Shown here: positions 53,294 through 62,102 of the stretch, piece by piece
Layout: every line of letters begins with the position of its first letter
Numbering within the stretch: position 1 is the stretch's first letter
Made by a program: the position numbers and the translations under genes
From: JBCFBK01 sp038562555
GTDB lineage: Bacteria > Bacteroidota > Bacteroidia > Bacteroidales > Prolixibacteraceae
Assembly: GCA_038562555.1 (NCBI GenBank)
Contig: JBCFBK010000018.1
Location: 1-64,000, forward strand
DNA length: 64,000 nt
Direction: 5' to 3'
The notes under the pieces: model-generated
What the model was told of the DNA's origin: nothing
Databases searched by the model: none
Seen by the model: only the letters and a program-made list of their open reading frames with translations

Positions 53294-55084
53294 ATGACTG
53301 AAGTAAAAAATAAAATAGTAAGCAATAAGGACTGGAAACTGATCAGGAGGTTCGGCCGGTATTTTGTTCCCCATAAAAAATGGCTTTATCTGAGTTTGTT
53401 TTCCATACCCGTTACCACTGCCGCTGGTATCATGCTCCTGTGGCTGGTGGAACATATGGTCGACGACCAGATCATTCCCGGCGATTTAGCCGGGCTTAAA
53501 ACCTATACCATCCTGTTGGGGATCGTGCTGGTTATTAACCTGCTTTTCGACGGCATTTACAGCTATAGTTTTTCGAAAGCCGCCGGACTGGCCATTGTTG
53601 ATATGCGCCGCGAGTTGTTTGGCAAGTCTCTTCGCTTTCCGATGACCTATTTTGATAAAACGCCGATCGGAGTCACCCTGTCACGCCTCACCAGTGATAT
53701 GGAAGCGATAGCGGAATCCATTTCGACCGGTATCCTTGGCCTGCTCGCCGACAGTATCAAAACCCTGGCATTGCTCACTTACCTTTTTGTTCTGAACTGG
53801 CGGCTGACGCTGGTTTTACTTATCGTAGTGCCGCTCATTATCCTTTCGGTCAGATACCTGCGGAAAAAGATCAGGAAAGCTTATTTTGACTCCCGGACCA
53901 GCCTGGCTAAATCGGCAGCCTACCTGCAGGAATCACTAAACGGGATGAAAACCATCCAGCTTTATGCCGCTGAAGAAGAGGCGTATAAAAAATACAACCG
54001 CCTGAATAAAGAGTACTGTGACGCCCAGAATCGCTCAAATGTTTATGACTCGTCGTTGTTCTCGATTGTTGAAGGGATTACATCAGTGGCCACTGCACTT
54101 GTAATTTGGTACGGTGCGGTTCAGATTTGGGATTTCGGATTTACCCTGGGTGTCTTAATCGTATTTGTCACCACCCTCGGGCAGCTTTTTGTTCCCGTAC
54201 GGCAGTTTGCCCAGCAAATTTCGACCATCCAGCAGGCGCTGTCGGCGCTGGAACATATTGACGATCTTTTTGAACAGCGAACGGAGGAGACCGGGGAGCC
54301 GGAGATGTCGGAAGAAAAGGAGAGTCCGGTACCGCTGGCGCTGCAGGAGATCGAATTCAGAGATGTATCGTTCAGGTACACGCCCGACGCGCCGGATGTG
54401 CTGAAAAATGTGTCGTTCAAGTTGCGAAAAGGGGATCGTCTGGCCCTGGTGGGAACCACCGGGTCGGGAAAATCGACCATTATCCGTCTACTGACAAAAG
54501 CTTATACCGGCTATCGGGGTTCAATCACGATTGATGGCGTTGAGCTTCGCGACATCCCGCTGTCCAGGGTCAGGGAAAGCGTGTCGGTGATGCAGCAGGA
54601 TATTTTCATGTTCAACGATACGGTTGAATTCAATATTTCACTCGGCCGAAAAAGGATCACCCGCGAAGAAGTCCGCGAGGCTGCATCCTTTGTTTTTGCC
54701 AGTCATTTTATCCACAACCTTCCCGGTAATTACGATTTTATCATTCAGGGAGACGCGGGGAATCTTTCCAAAGGACAGGCGCAATTGATTTCTTTTGCCC
54801 GGGCCATATGCGGAGGCAGTGAACTGATCATTCTGGATGAGGCCACCAGTGCTGTTGATTCGCTCACCGAGCAATACATTCAGCGGGCCATTGAAAACAT
54901 CTTTGCCACCCGCACGGTGATTGCGGTAGCGCATCGGCTCAGTACCATCAAAAACTCCGATATGATCCTGGTTTTGGAAGGAGGGGAGATTATTGAACGC
55001 GGCAACCATCAGGAACTCATCCGGCATGGCGGGAAATACGCCCAACTGGTGCACCAGTTTGCCAAAGAAGATAAAACGGCTTGA
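53294..55084 (+). CDS. ABC exporter half-transporter B (degenerate signature, catalytic Walker B)
   Basis: A 596-residue half-transporter: six membrane helices (about 20-330) followed by the ATPase domain. Walker A is GTTGSGKST. The signature is LSKGQAQ instead of LSGGQ, and Walker B is LIILDEATS with the catalytic Glu intact. Thus the consensus site is built from this Walker A/B and the partner's LSGGQ, and the degenerate site from the partner's LILDD and this LSKGQ. Adjacent to half A in one operon. ATG 53294 is chosen after the partner's stop. Confidence 0.9.
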   Translation: MTEVKNKIVSNKDWKLIRRFGRYFVPHKKWLYLSLFSIPVTTAAGIMLLWLVEHMVDDQIIPGDLAGLKTYTILLGIVLVINLLFDGIYSYSFSKAAGLAIVDMRRELFGKSLRFPMTYFDKTPIGVTLSRLTSDMEAIAESISTGILGLLADSIKTLALLTYLFVLNWRLTLVLLIVVPLIILSVRYLRKKIRKAYFDSRTSLAKSAAYLQESLNGMKTIQLYAAEEEAYKKYNRLNKEYCDAQNRSNVYDSSLFSIVEGITSVATALVIWYGAVQIWDFGFTLGVLIVFVTTLGQLFVPVRQFAQQISTIQQALSALEHIDDLFEQRTEETGEPEMSEEKESPVPLALQEIEFRDVSFRYTPDAPDVLKNVSFKLRKGDRLALVGTTGSGKSTIIRLLTKAYTGYRGSITIDGVELRDIPLSRVRESVSVMQQDIFMFNDTVEFNISLGRKRITREEVREAASFVFASHFIHNLPGNYDFIIQGDAGNLSKGQAQLISFARAICGGSELIILDEATSAVDSLTEQYIQRAIENIFATRTVIAVAHRLSTIKNSDMILVLEGGEIIERGNHQELIRHGGKYAQLVHQFAKEDKTA

Positions 55085-55430
55085 TACAGCAGCTGACACG
55101 CTGTTGCTGTTTTGAAACCACTTGCATTTTTCAGATCGTCGCAAATGAACATTTTTGACGTTTTTGGCAGCAAAAGACAGGGCCCCGCTATTCGATATTT
55201 TATTAAAAATAGCTTACCTTAGGTCATGCTTTCCTTTTCAAAAGCGGTCAATCCCGCCATTCACGCCCGATCAGGTCAAATGAGAACCGGGATCATGCAT
55301 ACATTCGTTTGTCATAAAGCATACATCCGAGGGCCATATAGCATACATAGGCCTGGGATTACATGGCTTTAGTCCGGGGGCAAGCCATCTGTTCCTTATA
55401 AAGAATACGGGATCTCTTGCTTTTCTATCC
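55085..55430. other. 346-base convergent intergenic region with repeat words
   Basis: It holds a weak hairpin just after the exporter gene (ACAGCA...TGTTGCTGT near 55086-55110), a GCTATT/AATAGC hairpin near 55177-55202, and the phased GCATACAT array at 55297-55348. No protein-coding gene is recognisable. Confidence 0.4.
55297..55348. repeat. Three GCATACAT words at exact 22-bp spacing
   Basis: GCATACAT stands at 55297, 55319 and 55341. A second word, CATA, stands at 55313 and 55335, also 22 bases apart. Two helical turns per step is the spacing used by several dimeric regulators on direct repeats. Confidence 0.6.
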
Positions 55431-56687
55431 TCAGCTCAGCTTCTTGTCGCGGTGATATCCTGTTCTGTCTTTTGGAGTACCTGATTTTTTGCCGGTGAAG
55501 CTTTTCTTCCGGGGACCTCCTTTTTTGCGGGCGTTTACTTTCCATTCCGGACCCGGGCCCAGTTCAGCGGGCATCGGTATTTTGTAGACTTCCTGCTCGA
55601 TCAGCGCTTCAATCTGTTCAAATTTATACATATCATCCGCATTGATCAGGGTCAGGGCAACGCCTGTGGCGCTGGCCCGCGCAGTACGCCCTACGCGGTG
55701 CACATAATCTTCAGCGTCACCGGGAACGTCAAAGTTGATCACCAGGTTGATATCCTTCACATCGATACCCCGGCTCAATACATCGGTAGCCACGAGAATC
55801 CGGATCTGGCGTGCCCGGAAACGCATTAGCACCGATTCCCGTTCCTTTTGTTCGAGGTCGGACGAAATGGCCACAGCATCGATTTTTTTACGCTGGAGCG
55901 AATGCACAAGCTGCGTGACTTTCTTTTTCGTTGAACAGAAGACAAGGATACTCTGGCAGTCTTCATCCTTCCCTGCAATGAGACTCTGGATGAGCGGGAT
56001 CTTTTGCTCTTCGAAGCAGACATAGGCAGCCTGCAGCACTCCCTCGGCCGGTTTGCTGATGGCCGTGCTCAACTCAACGGGATTAGTCAGGATCTTGGTA
56101 GCCAGTGTCCGGATTTTCGGAGGCATGGTAGCGCTGAACATCAAGGTTTGCCTTTTTGCCGGCAAATGGCTGAAAATGCGGATAATATCATCGTAAAACC
56201 CGATGTCGAGCATCCGGTCGGCTTCATCCAGGATCACGTGCTGAACTTCACCCAGTTTGGCGATATCGTTGTCAATAAAGGAAATCAGCTTTCCGGGCGT
56301 GGCGACAATAATATCGACACCGCCTTCAATGGCTTTACGTTGTGCCTCCCATTCTTTTCCGTCGCCTCCCCCATACAGCGAACAGGAAGTCGTTCCGGCA
56401 TAATAGGAAAATCCCTGGATTTGCTGGTCCGTCTGGATCGCCAGTTCGCGTGTCGGAACAATGACCAGCGCCCGCGTTGTTCCCGAGGGGAGCGCCGAAA
56501 TCTTCTCAATCACCGGCAGCATGAAAGCAGCCGTTTTCCCGGTTCCTGTCTGGGCGCAGGCGATCAGATCGTTTCCCTCGAGAATAATGGGAATGGTTTT
56601 CTGCTGGATCTCGGTTGCCTCATCAAATGCCATATCATAAAGAGCATCCAGGATATCGTCGTGTAAGTCGAATTCACTAAATTTCAT
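55431..56687 (-). CDS. DEAD-box RNA helicase
   Basis: A 418-residue ATP-dependent RNA helicase. Q-motif region ATEIQQKTIP, motif I AQTGTGKT, Ia PTRELA, motif II DEAD, motif III SAT, motif V ATDVLSRGID and motif VI HRVGRTARA are all present in the normal order. The basic tail (about 370-418, KKGGPRKKSFTGKKSG) binds RNA. The size and tail resemble RhlE-type enzymes acting in ribosome assembly or mRNA decay, often cold-induced. Single gene, divergent from the oxidoreductase gene. Confidence 0.95.
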   Translation of the reverse strand: MKFSEFDLHDDILDALYDMAFDEATEIQQKTIPIILEGNDLIACAQTGTGKTAAFMLPVIEKISALPSGTTRALVIVPTRELAIQTDQQIQGFSYYAGTTSCSLYGGGDGKEWEAQRKAIEGGVDIIVATPGKLISFIDNDIAKLGEVQHVILDEADRMLDIGFYDDIIRIFSHLPAKRQTLMFSATMPPKIRTLATKILTNPVELSTAISKPAEGVLQAAYVCFEEQKIPLIQSLIAGKDEDCQSILVFCSTKKKVTQLVHSLQRKKIDAVAISSDLEQKERESVLMRFRARQIRILVATDVLSRGIDVKDINLVINFDVPGDAEDYVHRVGRTARASATGVALTLINADDMYKFEQIEALIEQEVYKIPMPAELGPGPEWKVNARKKGGPRKKSFTGKKSGTPKDRTGYHRDKKLS

Positions 56688-56927
56688 GTACTTATTAAAT
56701 GTTTTTTATTGCCAAAAGGCAAGTTTCCGGGCATCAACCTGTATGAGAGGAAGGCTCTCGTGGCTCGTTTATATAAATCAGTGGAATGTATATCTAACTA
56801 CCGGAAAAGGAAAAGCCTGTCTGCACAAAAGATGCCATTACGATTAACGATACAAAAATAATAAATTTTTTGAGATACAGCACGTTGGACGATAATGTGC
56901 TTGTCGCAGATGTCCGATTTCTTAACC

Positions 56928-56959
56928 TTGTAAGTTAAAAAGAAGTTTTATAAATTTGA
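56928..56959 (+). promoter_or_regulatory. Promoter of the Gfo/Idh gene
   Basis: TTG (56928-56930), 21 bases, TAAATTTG (56952-56959), close to the Bacteroidota consensus; the start codon is 23 bases downstream. Confidence 0.6.
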
Positions 56960-56982
56960 AGGACACTTTAAACCAATTGACT

Positions 56983-58137
56983 ATGGACCGTAAACTCCGA
57001 ATGGGAATGGTTGGTGGAGGCGCAGGATCTTTTATCGGGGCCGTTCACCGGATTGCCGCTTTCATGGATAACCAGATTGAACTCGTTTGTGGCTGCTTTA
57101 GCAGCAACCCTGAAAATTCGGCCGCCACCGGAAAAGCATGTTTTTTGCCCGACGAGCGGGTTTACCGGACCTATCAGGAAATGTTCGAGGCTGAAGCCAG
57201 ACTGCCGGAAGGAGTCAGGATGGATTTTGTGGTGATTGTCACTCCCAATCATCTTCACTTTGATCCCGCGATGAAAGCGCTCGACCATGGGTTCCATGTC
57301 GTACTCGACAAGCCGGTTACTTACTCCCTTGATGAAGCGCTTGAACTCAGGAAGAAAGTGGAAGAAACAGGCCTTACTTTAGCGTTGACCCATACCTATG
57401 CGGGGTATCCGGCTGTTAAGGAAGCGCGGATAAGGGCTACCCGCGGAGATCTTGGTAAGATTCGCCGCATTTATGTGGAATACCCGCAGGGATGGCTTTC
57501 TGCAAAAGAGGAAGATGGCAATAACAAACAGGCCGAATGGCGAACCGATCCGAAACGGTCGGGTAAAGCGGGCTGTATGGGTGATATCGGAACGCACGCC
57601 CACCACCTGGCCGAGTATGTCACTGGGCTGAAAACGACTGAAGTCTGCGCCGATCTGAATATATTTGTGCCGGGCCGCCTGCTCGACGACGACGGAGCCG
57701 CACTTTTACGTTTTGAAAATGGTGCGCAAGGAGTGCTGATGGCTTCCCAGATTGCCGCCGGCGAAGAAAATGCCCTCAAAATTCGGGTTTACGGTGAGAA
57801 GGGAGGTTTGGAATGGCAGCAGCAGGAACCCAATACCTTGTTATTAAAATGGATAGACCGGCCCACCGAAGTGGTTCGGGTAGGAACCGGACAAATGAGC
57901 AGTCATGCCCGGTTTAATATGCGCACGCCCGGCGGACATCCGGAGGGTTATCTTGAAGCCTTTGCCAATATCTACCGGAATTTCGCCCTTACCCTTCGTG
58001 CCCGCATGAACGGTGAAGAGCCCACGGCCGAAATGCTGGATTTTCCGGGCATCGAAGACGGGATACGCGGTATGAAATTTATCGACGCAGTCGTAAAGTC
58101 GGGCTTCGACGACTCCATTAAGTGGATTCCTTTCTAG
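56983..58137 (+). CDS. Gfo/Idh/MocA-family NAD(P)-dependent oxidoreductase
   Basis: A 384-residue cytoplasmic dehydrogenase. The Rossmann start is LRMGMVGGGAGSFIGAVHR. VIVTPNHLHFDPAMKALDHG and the catalytic-Lys motif VVLDKPVTYS are classic. GCMGDIGTHAHHLAEYVTG carries the substrate-binding His/Asp block. The 'GGGaGSfIG.vHR' variant is common in Bacteroidota sugar and inositol operons. It is paired with a TIM-barrel isomerase 118 bases downstream, so oxidation and isomerisation of a sugar or cyclitol is the probable pathway. Confidence 0.9.
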   Translation: MDRKLRMGMVGGGAGSFIGAVHRIAAFMDNQIELVCGCFSSNPENSAATGKACFLPDERVYRTYQEMFEAEARLPEGVRMDFVVIVTPNHLHFDPAMKALDHGFHVVLDKPVTYSLDEALELRKKVEETGLTLALTHTYAGYPAVKEARIRATRGDLGKIRRIYVEYPQGWLSAKEEDGNNKQAEWRTDPKRSGKAGCMGDIGTHAHHLAEYVTGLKTTEVCADLNIFVPGRLLDDDGAALLRFENGAQGVLMASQIAAGEENALKIRVYGEKGGLEWQQQEPNTLLLKWIDRPTEVVRVGTGQMSSHARFNMRTPGGHPEGYLEAFANIYRNFALTLRARMNGEEPTAEMLDFPGIEDGIRGMKFIDAVVKSGFDDSIKWIPF

Positions 58138-58210
58138 CTGTTAGCTATTAGCTTTTAGTAGGATCAGGATTAAAAATTTTTTCCATTTTCCGGTCCCCGG
58201 TTTCCGCTTA
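58134..58210. repeat. Dispersed intergenic repeat, copy 1 (TTAGC tract then CCGG-type tract)
   Basis: TAGCTGTTAGCTATTAGCTT (from 58136) is followed by a pyrimidine-rich CCGGTCCCCGGTTTCC tract (58191-58206). The same two-part pattern recurs at 59251, 62038 and 63066, always in this strand orientation. Confidence 0.6.
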
Positions 58211-58255
58211 AACAATATAGCAATTTGACATTTTTACAACTTAATACATTTCCTT

Positions 58256-59248
58256 ATGACCAGACCAGTGACACTTTTTACGGGACAGTGGGCAGACCTG
58301 CCTGTTGACACAATTTGCAAAAAGGCAAAGGAGTTCGGATACGACGGATTGGAGCTCTGCTGTTGGGGCGATCATATGGAGGTTGATAAGGCAGATCAGG
58401 CCTACTGCGACCAAAGAAAAGGTCTACTGAAGGAGAATGGTCTTGAATTATTTACCATCTCGAGCCATTTGGTGGGACAGTGCGTTTGTGATCCGATCGA
58501 TGAGCGCCACCGGGGCATTCTGCCGGCTTACATCTGGGGTGACGGCGATCCCGAGGGAGTCAGGCAACGCGCAGCGCAGGAGATGATCGAAACCGGGCGG
58601 GTTGCCGGCCGTCTGGGTGTTAAAACCGTGGCTGGATTTACCGGAAGCCCCATCTGGCATATGTTATATTCCTTTCCTGCAGTTTCGCAAAAGCAAATTG
58701 ATCAGGGATATGACGAATTTGCAAGGCGTTGGATCCCGATTCTCGATGAGTATCAGAAGCTGGGTGTGCGCTTTGCGCTCGAGGTTCATCCTACTGAAAT
58801 AGCCTTCGATATCGCCACAGCACGGCGTGCGCTGAAGGCCCTGAATAATCACCCGGCCTTTGGCTTTAACTACGATCCAAGTCATTTGGGCTACCAGGGC
58901 GTAGACTATGTGAAGTTTATTTATGAATTTGCAGACCGCATTTTTCATGTGCATATGAAAGATGCATACTGGAATGATCATCCCGGCGATATAGGTGTTT
59001 TCGGCGGGCATACCGAATTTGGCGATAACCGCCGGTACTGGAATTTTCGCAGCCTGGGACGGGGAAAAATTGATTTCGAGAGCATTATCCGGGCCCTGAA
59101 CGATATTGGTTATTCCGGTCCCTTGTCGGTCGAATGGGAAGACAGCGGGATGAACCGGGAAGCCGGTGCTGCCGAAGCCTGTGAGTTTGTTCGCTATTCC
59201 GATTTTATGCCTTCGGATATCGCGTTCGACAAAGCCATGCAGAAATAG
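58256..59248 (+). CDS. Sugar phosphate isomerase/epimerase-like TIM-barrel protein
   Basis: A 330-residue cytoplasmic AP-endonuclease-2/xylose-isomerase-like protein. Opening strand TLFTGQWADLPVDTICKKAK; YDGLELCCWGDHMEVDKADQ, FALEVHPTEIAFD, FGFNYDPSHLGYQGVDYV, IFHVHMKDAYWND and PLSVEWEDSGM supply the metal-binding Glu, Asp, His and Glu. It goes with the Gfo/Idh gene upstream; both lie between copies of the dispersed repeat. Substrate unknown. Confidence 0.87.
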   Translation: MTRPVTLFTGQWADLPVDTICKKAKEFGYDGLELCCWGDHMEVDKADQAYCDQRKGLLKENGLELFTISSHLVGQCVCDPIDERHRGILPAYIWGDGDPEGVRQRAAQEMIETGRVAGRLGVKTVAGFTGSPIWHMLYSFPAVSQKQIDQGYDEFARRWIPILDEYQKLGVRFALEVHPTEIAFDIATARRALKALNNHPAFGFNYDPSHLGYQGVDYVKFIYEFADRIFHVHMKDAYWNDHPGDIGVFGGHTEFGDNRRYWNFRSLGRGKIDFESIIRALNDIGYSGPLSVEWEDSGMNREAGAAEACEFVRYSDFMPSDIAFDKAMQK

Positions 59249-59250
59249 AC

Positions 59251-59395
59251 GTTAGCTGTTAGCCATTAGCTGTTAGCTTTTAGCAGCTACACGTTAATAG
59301 TCTGAATGCTGTCAGATGGCCGGTTTCATACCAGCTTCGCTGTTTCTTTGTCTTCCGGTTTTCGGTCTCCCGTCTCCGTTATCCGGTGCCTACCA
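59251..59395. repeat. Dispersed intergenic repeat, copy 2
   Basis: Three TTAGC-type units (TTAGCTGTTAGCCATTAGC and on, 59252-59285) are followed about 60 bases later by CTTCCGGTTTTCGGTCTCCC (59352-59371) and CGTCTCCGTTATCCGG. It lies in the convergent gap between the isomerase and nickel permease genes. Confidence 0.6.
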
Positions 59396-60088
59396 GCCGA
59401 GGAACAGCATGCCCGTGCCGCTCATCAGAATAACGAGTCCTGCAAAAAGGTGGACATAACGCTCCTGATTTTTAAACCGGATAAATGTCGCTCCTTTGTT
59501 ACCCAGGTACACCAGGATCATCATCGTTGATATGGTAACAAGGCCAAAGATCAGCGACACCATAAACATGGAGGCAACCTGATGTTCGTAAGCCGGGAAA
59601 AGCAGCAGCGGAATAAGGACTTCACAGGGGCCGAATACAAAGATCAAAAAAAGCAGCCAGGGAGTCAGCCGGGCATCATCTTCCTTTTTTTCATCGACCG
59701 GGAGGTGATGAATTTCACGGATTCTTTTTGGCATCAGGAACCTGGGAAAATGGGCGTGGTGTGAGGATTTAAAATATTTGTAAATACCATACAAGGTATA
59801 CGCAATGCCAAAAGTGAACAGCATCCAGGCGACGATCTCTCCGCGGAATGCTTCGATAAATTCAAGCCTGTTCAGGCTTATTCCGAGAGCAATGCCTATT
59901 GTCCCGATGAGAATTGAACTGCCCACATGACCGATCCCTGACAGCAGGGTGATCCACATCGTTTTGCCGGTCGACCATTGGCGGGCTTTGCTTAATACGA
60001 TGAAGGGCAGGTAATGGTCAGGTCCCATAATCGTGTGAATGAAACCGAGCGACGCTGCCGACAGCAATAACAAATACAGTTCGTTCAT
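59390..60088 (-). CDS. NicO/TauE-like nickel permease of the lar operon
   Basis: A 232-residue membrane protein with six or seven helices. Helix 1 carries GFIHTIMGPDHYLPF, whose His-x(5)-Asp-His resembles the metal motif of Ni/Co permeases. LLSGIGHVGSSILIGTIGI and FGPCEVLIPLL are further conserved points. On sequence alone it could be a general 'sulfite exporter/high-affinity nickel' family member. Its place 9 bases after larB makes nickel uptake for the Ni-pincer cofactor the best reading. Confidence 0.75.
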   Translation of the reverse strand: MNELYLLLLSAASLGFIHTIMGPDHYLPFIVLSKARQWSTGKTMWITLLSGIGHVGSSILIGTIGIALGISLNRLEFIEAFRGEIVAWMLFTFGIAYTLYGIYKYFKSSHHAHFPRFLMPKRIREIHHLPVDEKKEDDARLTPWLLFLIFVFGPCEVLIPLLLFPAYEHQVASMFMVSLIFGLVTISTMMILVYLGNKGATFIRFKNQERYVHLFAGLVILMSGTGMLFLGW

Positions 60089-60097
60089 ACCCTTCCG

Positions 60098-60835
60098 TTA
60101 TAAATTATTAATTAGCGAAGCCTGACAAGCAGCTCCGAACCCATTGTCAATATTAACGACGCTGATGCCGCTGGCACAACTGTTTAGCATAGCCAGCAGG
60201 GCAGACAGGCCCTGAAAGTTGGCGCCGTAACCGATGCTGGTCGGGACCCCGATCACCGGCTTGTCGACCAGACCGCCGACTACACTGGCCAGTGCGCCTT
60301 CCATGCCGGCAACCACGATGATAACTCTGGCCCGACGGATGATGTCAAGCTTGTTGAACAACCTGTGAATACCAGCTACGCCCACATCATAAACCGTTTC
60401 AACGGTATTCCCGAGAAAACGGGCGGTAACCGCCGCCTCTTCCGCCACCGGCAGATCGGATGTGCCTGCCGCAACTATGGCGATTATCCCTTTGGAGGAT
60501 GGGGGAGTCTCTTTCTTCCAGGTCACCGTGCGTGCCAGCGGATGATAGCCGGCACCAGGGATCACGGTCAGGACAGCTTCTGCTGTTTCAGGGCTCACCC
60601 GTGTCGCCAGCACGTCTATCCCTTTTTCATACAGCCGGCGGGCGATCAGGCAAACCTGTTCCGTGGTTTTCCCCGAAGCATAAATGACCTCAGGAATGCC
60701 GGTTCTGGACTGACGTTCGGTATCGAGTGTCGCAAATCCCATCTCTTCAATTCCCCGGTCAGGAAAGTGGTTAAGCGCTTCGGTCAGATCAATTTCGCCC
60801 GACTTGTATTTCTCAAGGATGTCCTTTGGACTCAT
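60098..60835 (-). CDS. larB: Nickel-pincer cofactor biosynthesis carboxylase/hydrolase LarB
   Basis: A 245-residue AIR-carboxylase-like (PurE-related) enzyme that carboxylates nicotinic acid adenine dinucleotide and hydrolyses the phosphoanhydride. Signature stretches are GIPEVIYASGKTTEQV, IAIVAAGTSDLPVAEEAAVT, YDVGVAGIHRLF, VIVVAGMEGALASVVGGLVD and PVIGVPTSIGYGANFQGLSA. Length is standard. It overlaps larC by 4 bases and precedes the nickel permease gene by 9. Confidence 0.95.
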   Translation of the reverse strand: MSPKDILEKYKSGEIDLTEALNHFPDRGIEEMGFATLDTERQSRTGIPEVIYASGKTTEQVCLIARRLYEKGIDVLATRVSPETAEAVLTVIPGAGYHPLARTVTWKKETPPSSKGIIAIVAAGTSDLPVAEEAAVTARFLGNTVETVYDVGVAGIHRLFNKLDIIRRARVIIVVAGMEGALASVVGGLVDKPVIGVPTSIGYGANFQGLSALLAMLNSCASGISVVNIDNGFGAACQASLINNL

Positions 60836-62016
60836 ACCTGTTGATTAATCGTTTTAAAAACAGCCTTTTCAATTTCCTGCAGACTAACCCCGTTGGCCAG
60901 GGCAAGTCTCCTGATATCTTCCAGTTCGGGCTTGGAGGTTACCAGCCGCCCGTTGTAATAACTTTGCTTAACCTGTACCGGTCCGAAGGAAGTATTCAGG
61001 GTCACCAGTTCGCGGCGGAGCATATTCTTTTTCACCCGGTACTCCCGGATGCCAATTGAGGTACTGTTGGTGAAAATGACGGTTTTCATCTGGCTTGTCA
61101 GGTGCCCGGCACAAAGGACCGAAAGCACGTTTGCCGGCCTGGATTTCTTCATGATGACCGGAGTAAGCCAGGCATCGCTCGCGCCTGCCTGAAAAAGCTG
61201 ATCCAGAATGAAATCGTAATGCTCCGGATTCATGTCGTCGATGTTGCATTCAAGCACCACCGCTTCTGCCGTTTGCAGGTCAGCGTGCCCGGATCCGGCT
61301 TCTTCACACAGGAATACCCGAAGCACATTCGGAACCTCGGTGTCGCGCGTACCTATTCCGTAACCTGTTTTAAGAATCCTGAAGCTGTTAACTTCCGTAA
61401 ATTCATCAACAGTCGCCGCCAGTATGGCCGCACCTGTCGGTGTGGTGGCTTCATAATTTACCAGTCCGCTGCGAATCGGTATGTTTTTCAGGATCTCCGC
61501 TGTCGCAGGCGCGGGGACCGGCATAATGCCGTGGGCGCATTTTACGGTGCCTCCTCCCAACTGAACCGGTGAAGAATAAATTTTATCAACCTTCAGATAG
61601 TCCAGACAAATGGCCGCTCCAACAATGTCGGCAATGGAGTCGAGCGCTCCCACCTCATGAAAATGAACATGTTCCTTCGGTACCTGATGTACCTTTCCTT
61701 CGGCCACCGCCACTTCGTTGAAAATTTTCAATGAAAGCACTTTTACCTTTTCAGGAAGACTGCTTGCCCGGATAATTTCTTCAATGTGTCTCAAATGACG
61801 GTGTTTCTCATTTTCCTGGTTTTCAATAACCACATCGGCTTTTGTGCCCGAAATCCCCCGGCGCTGGTCCTTCCGAATGTCCAGATGAAACCCGGGAATA
61901 TTCAGCCGGGCCATTTCGGTCTGCAGAAAAGCGGAATCCACGCCCAGATCGATCAGCGCTCCCAGGTTCATGTCTCCGCTGATCCCGGCAAAACAATCGT
62001 AGTAAAGTATTTTCAT
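60832..62016 (-). CDS. larC: Nickel insertion protein LarC
   Basis: A 394-residue CTP-dependent nickel insertase for the pincer nucleotide. MKILYYDCFAGISGDMNLGA is the family start, LEKFHV-like VHFHEVGALDSIADIVGAAI follows, and the C-terminal domain has VLECNIDDMNPEHYDFILDQ and KKSRPANVLSVLC. In Lactiplantibacillus the gene is split by a programmed frameshift; here it is one continuous frame. ATG 62016 is chosen for the family start; the leader before it (CTTGATACCAAAA on the coding strand) resembles the leaders at 23350 and 23990. Confidence 0.94.
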   Translation of the reverse strand: MKILYYDCFAGISGDMNLGALIDLGVDSAFLQTEMARLNIPGFHLDIRKDQRRGISGTKADVVIENQENEKHRHLRHIEEIIRASSLPEKVKVLSLKIFNEVAVAEGKVHQVPKEHVHFHEVGALDSIADIVGAAICLDYLKVDKIYSSPVQLGGGTVKCAHGIMPVPAPATAEILKNIPIRSGLVNYEATTPTGAAILAATVDEFTEVNSFRILKTGYGIGTRDTEVPNVLRVFLCEEAGSGHADLQTAEAVVLECNIDDMNPEHYDFILDQLFQAGASDAWLTPVIMKKSRPANVLSVLCAGHLTSQMKTVIFTNSTSIGIREYRVKKNMLRRELVTLNTSFGPVQVKQSYYNGRLVTSKPELEDIRRLALANGVSLQEIEKAVFKTINQQV

Positions 62017-62037
62017 AATTTTGGTATCAAGATAAAA

Positions 62038-62097
62038 AGCTATTAGCAACCCTGTCACCCTCTTCCCGTTTCCGGTCTCCGGTCTCCGTTTTCCGCC
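62038..62097. repeat. Dispersed intergenic repeat, copy 3
   Basis: A single short AGCTATTAGCAACCC (62038-62052) followed by CACCCTCTTCCCGTTTCCGG and TCTCCGGTCTCCGTTTTCCG up to 62096. It fills the 86-base gap between larE and larC. Confidence 0.6.
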
Positions 62098-62102
62098 AAA
62101 CC

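Noticed and set aside
59390..60088. Annotation as sulfite exporter
   Set aside because: Operon position after larB and the His/Asp-His helix 1 motif favour a nickel permease, although the sequence alone does not exclude the former.
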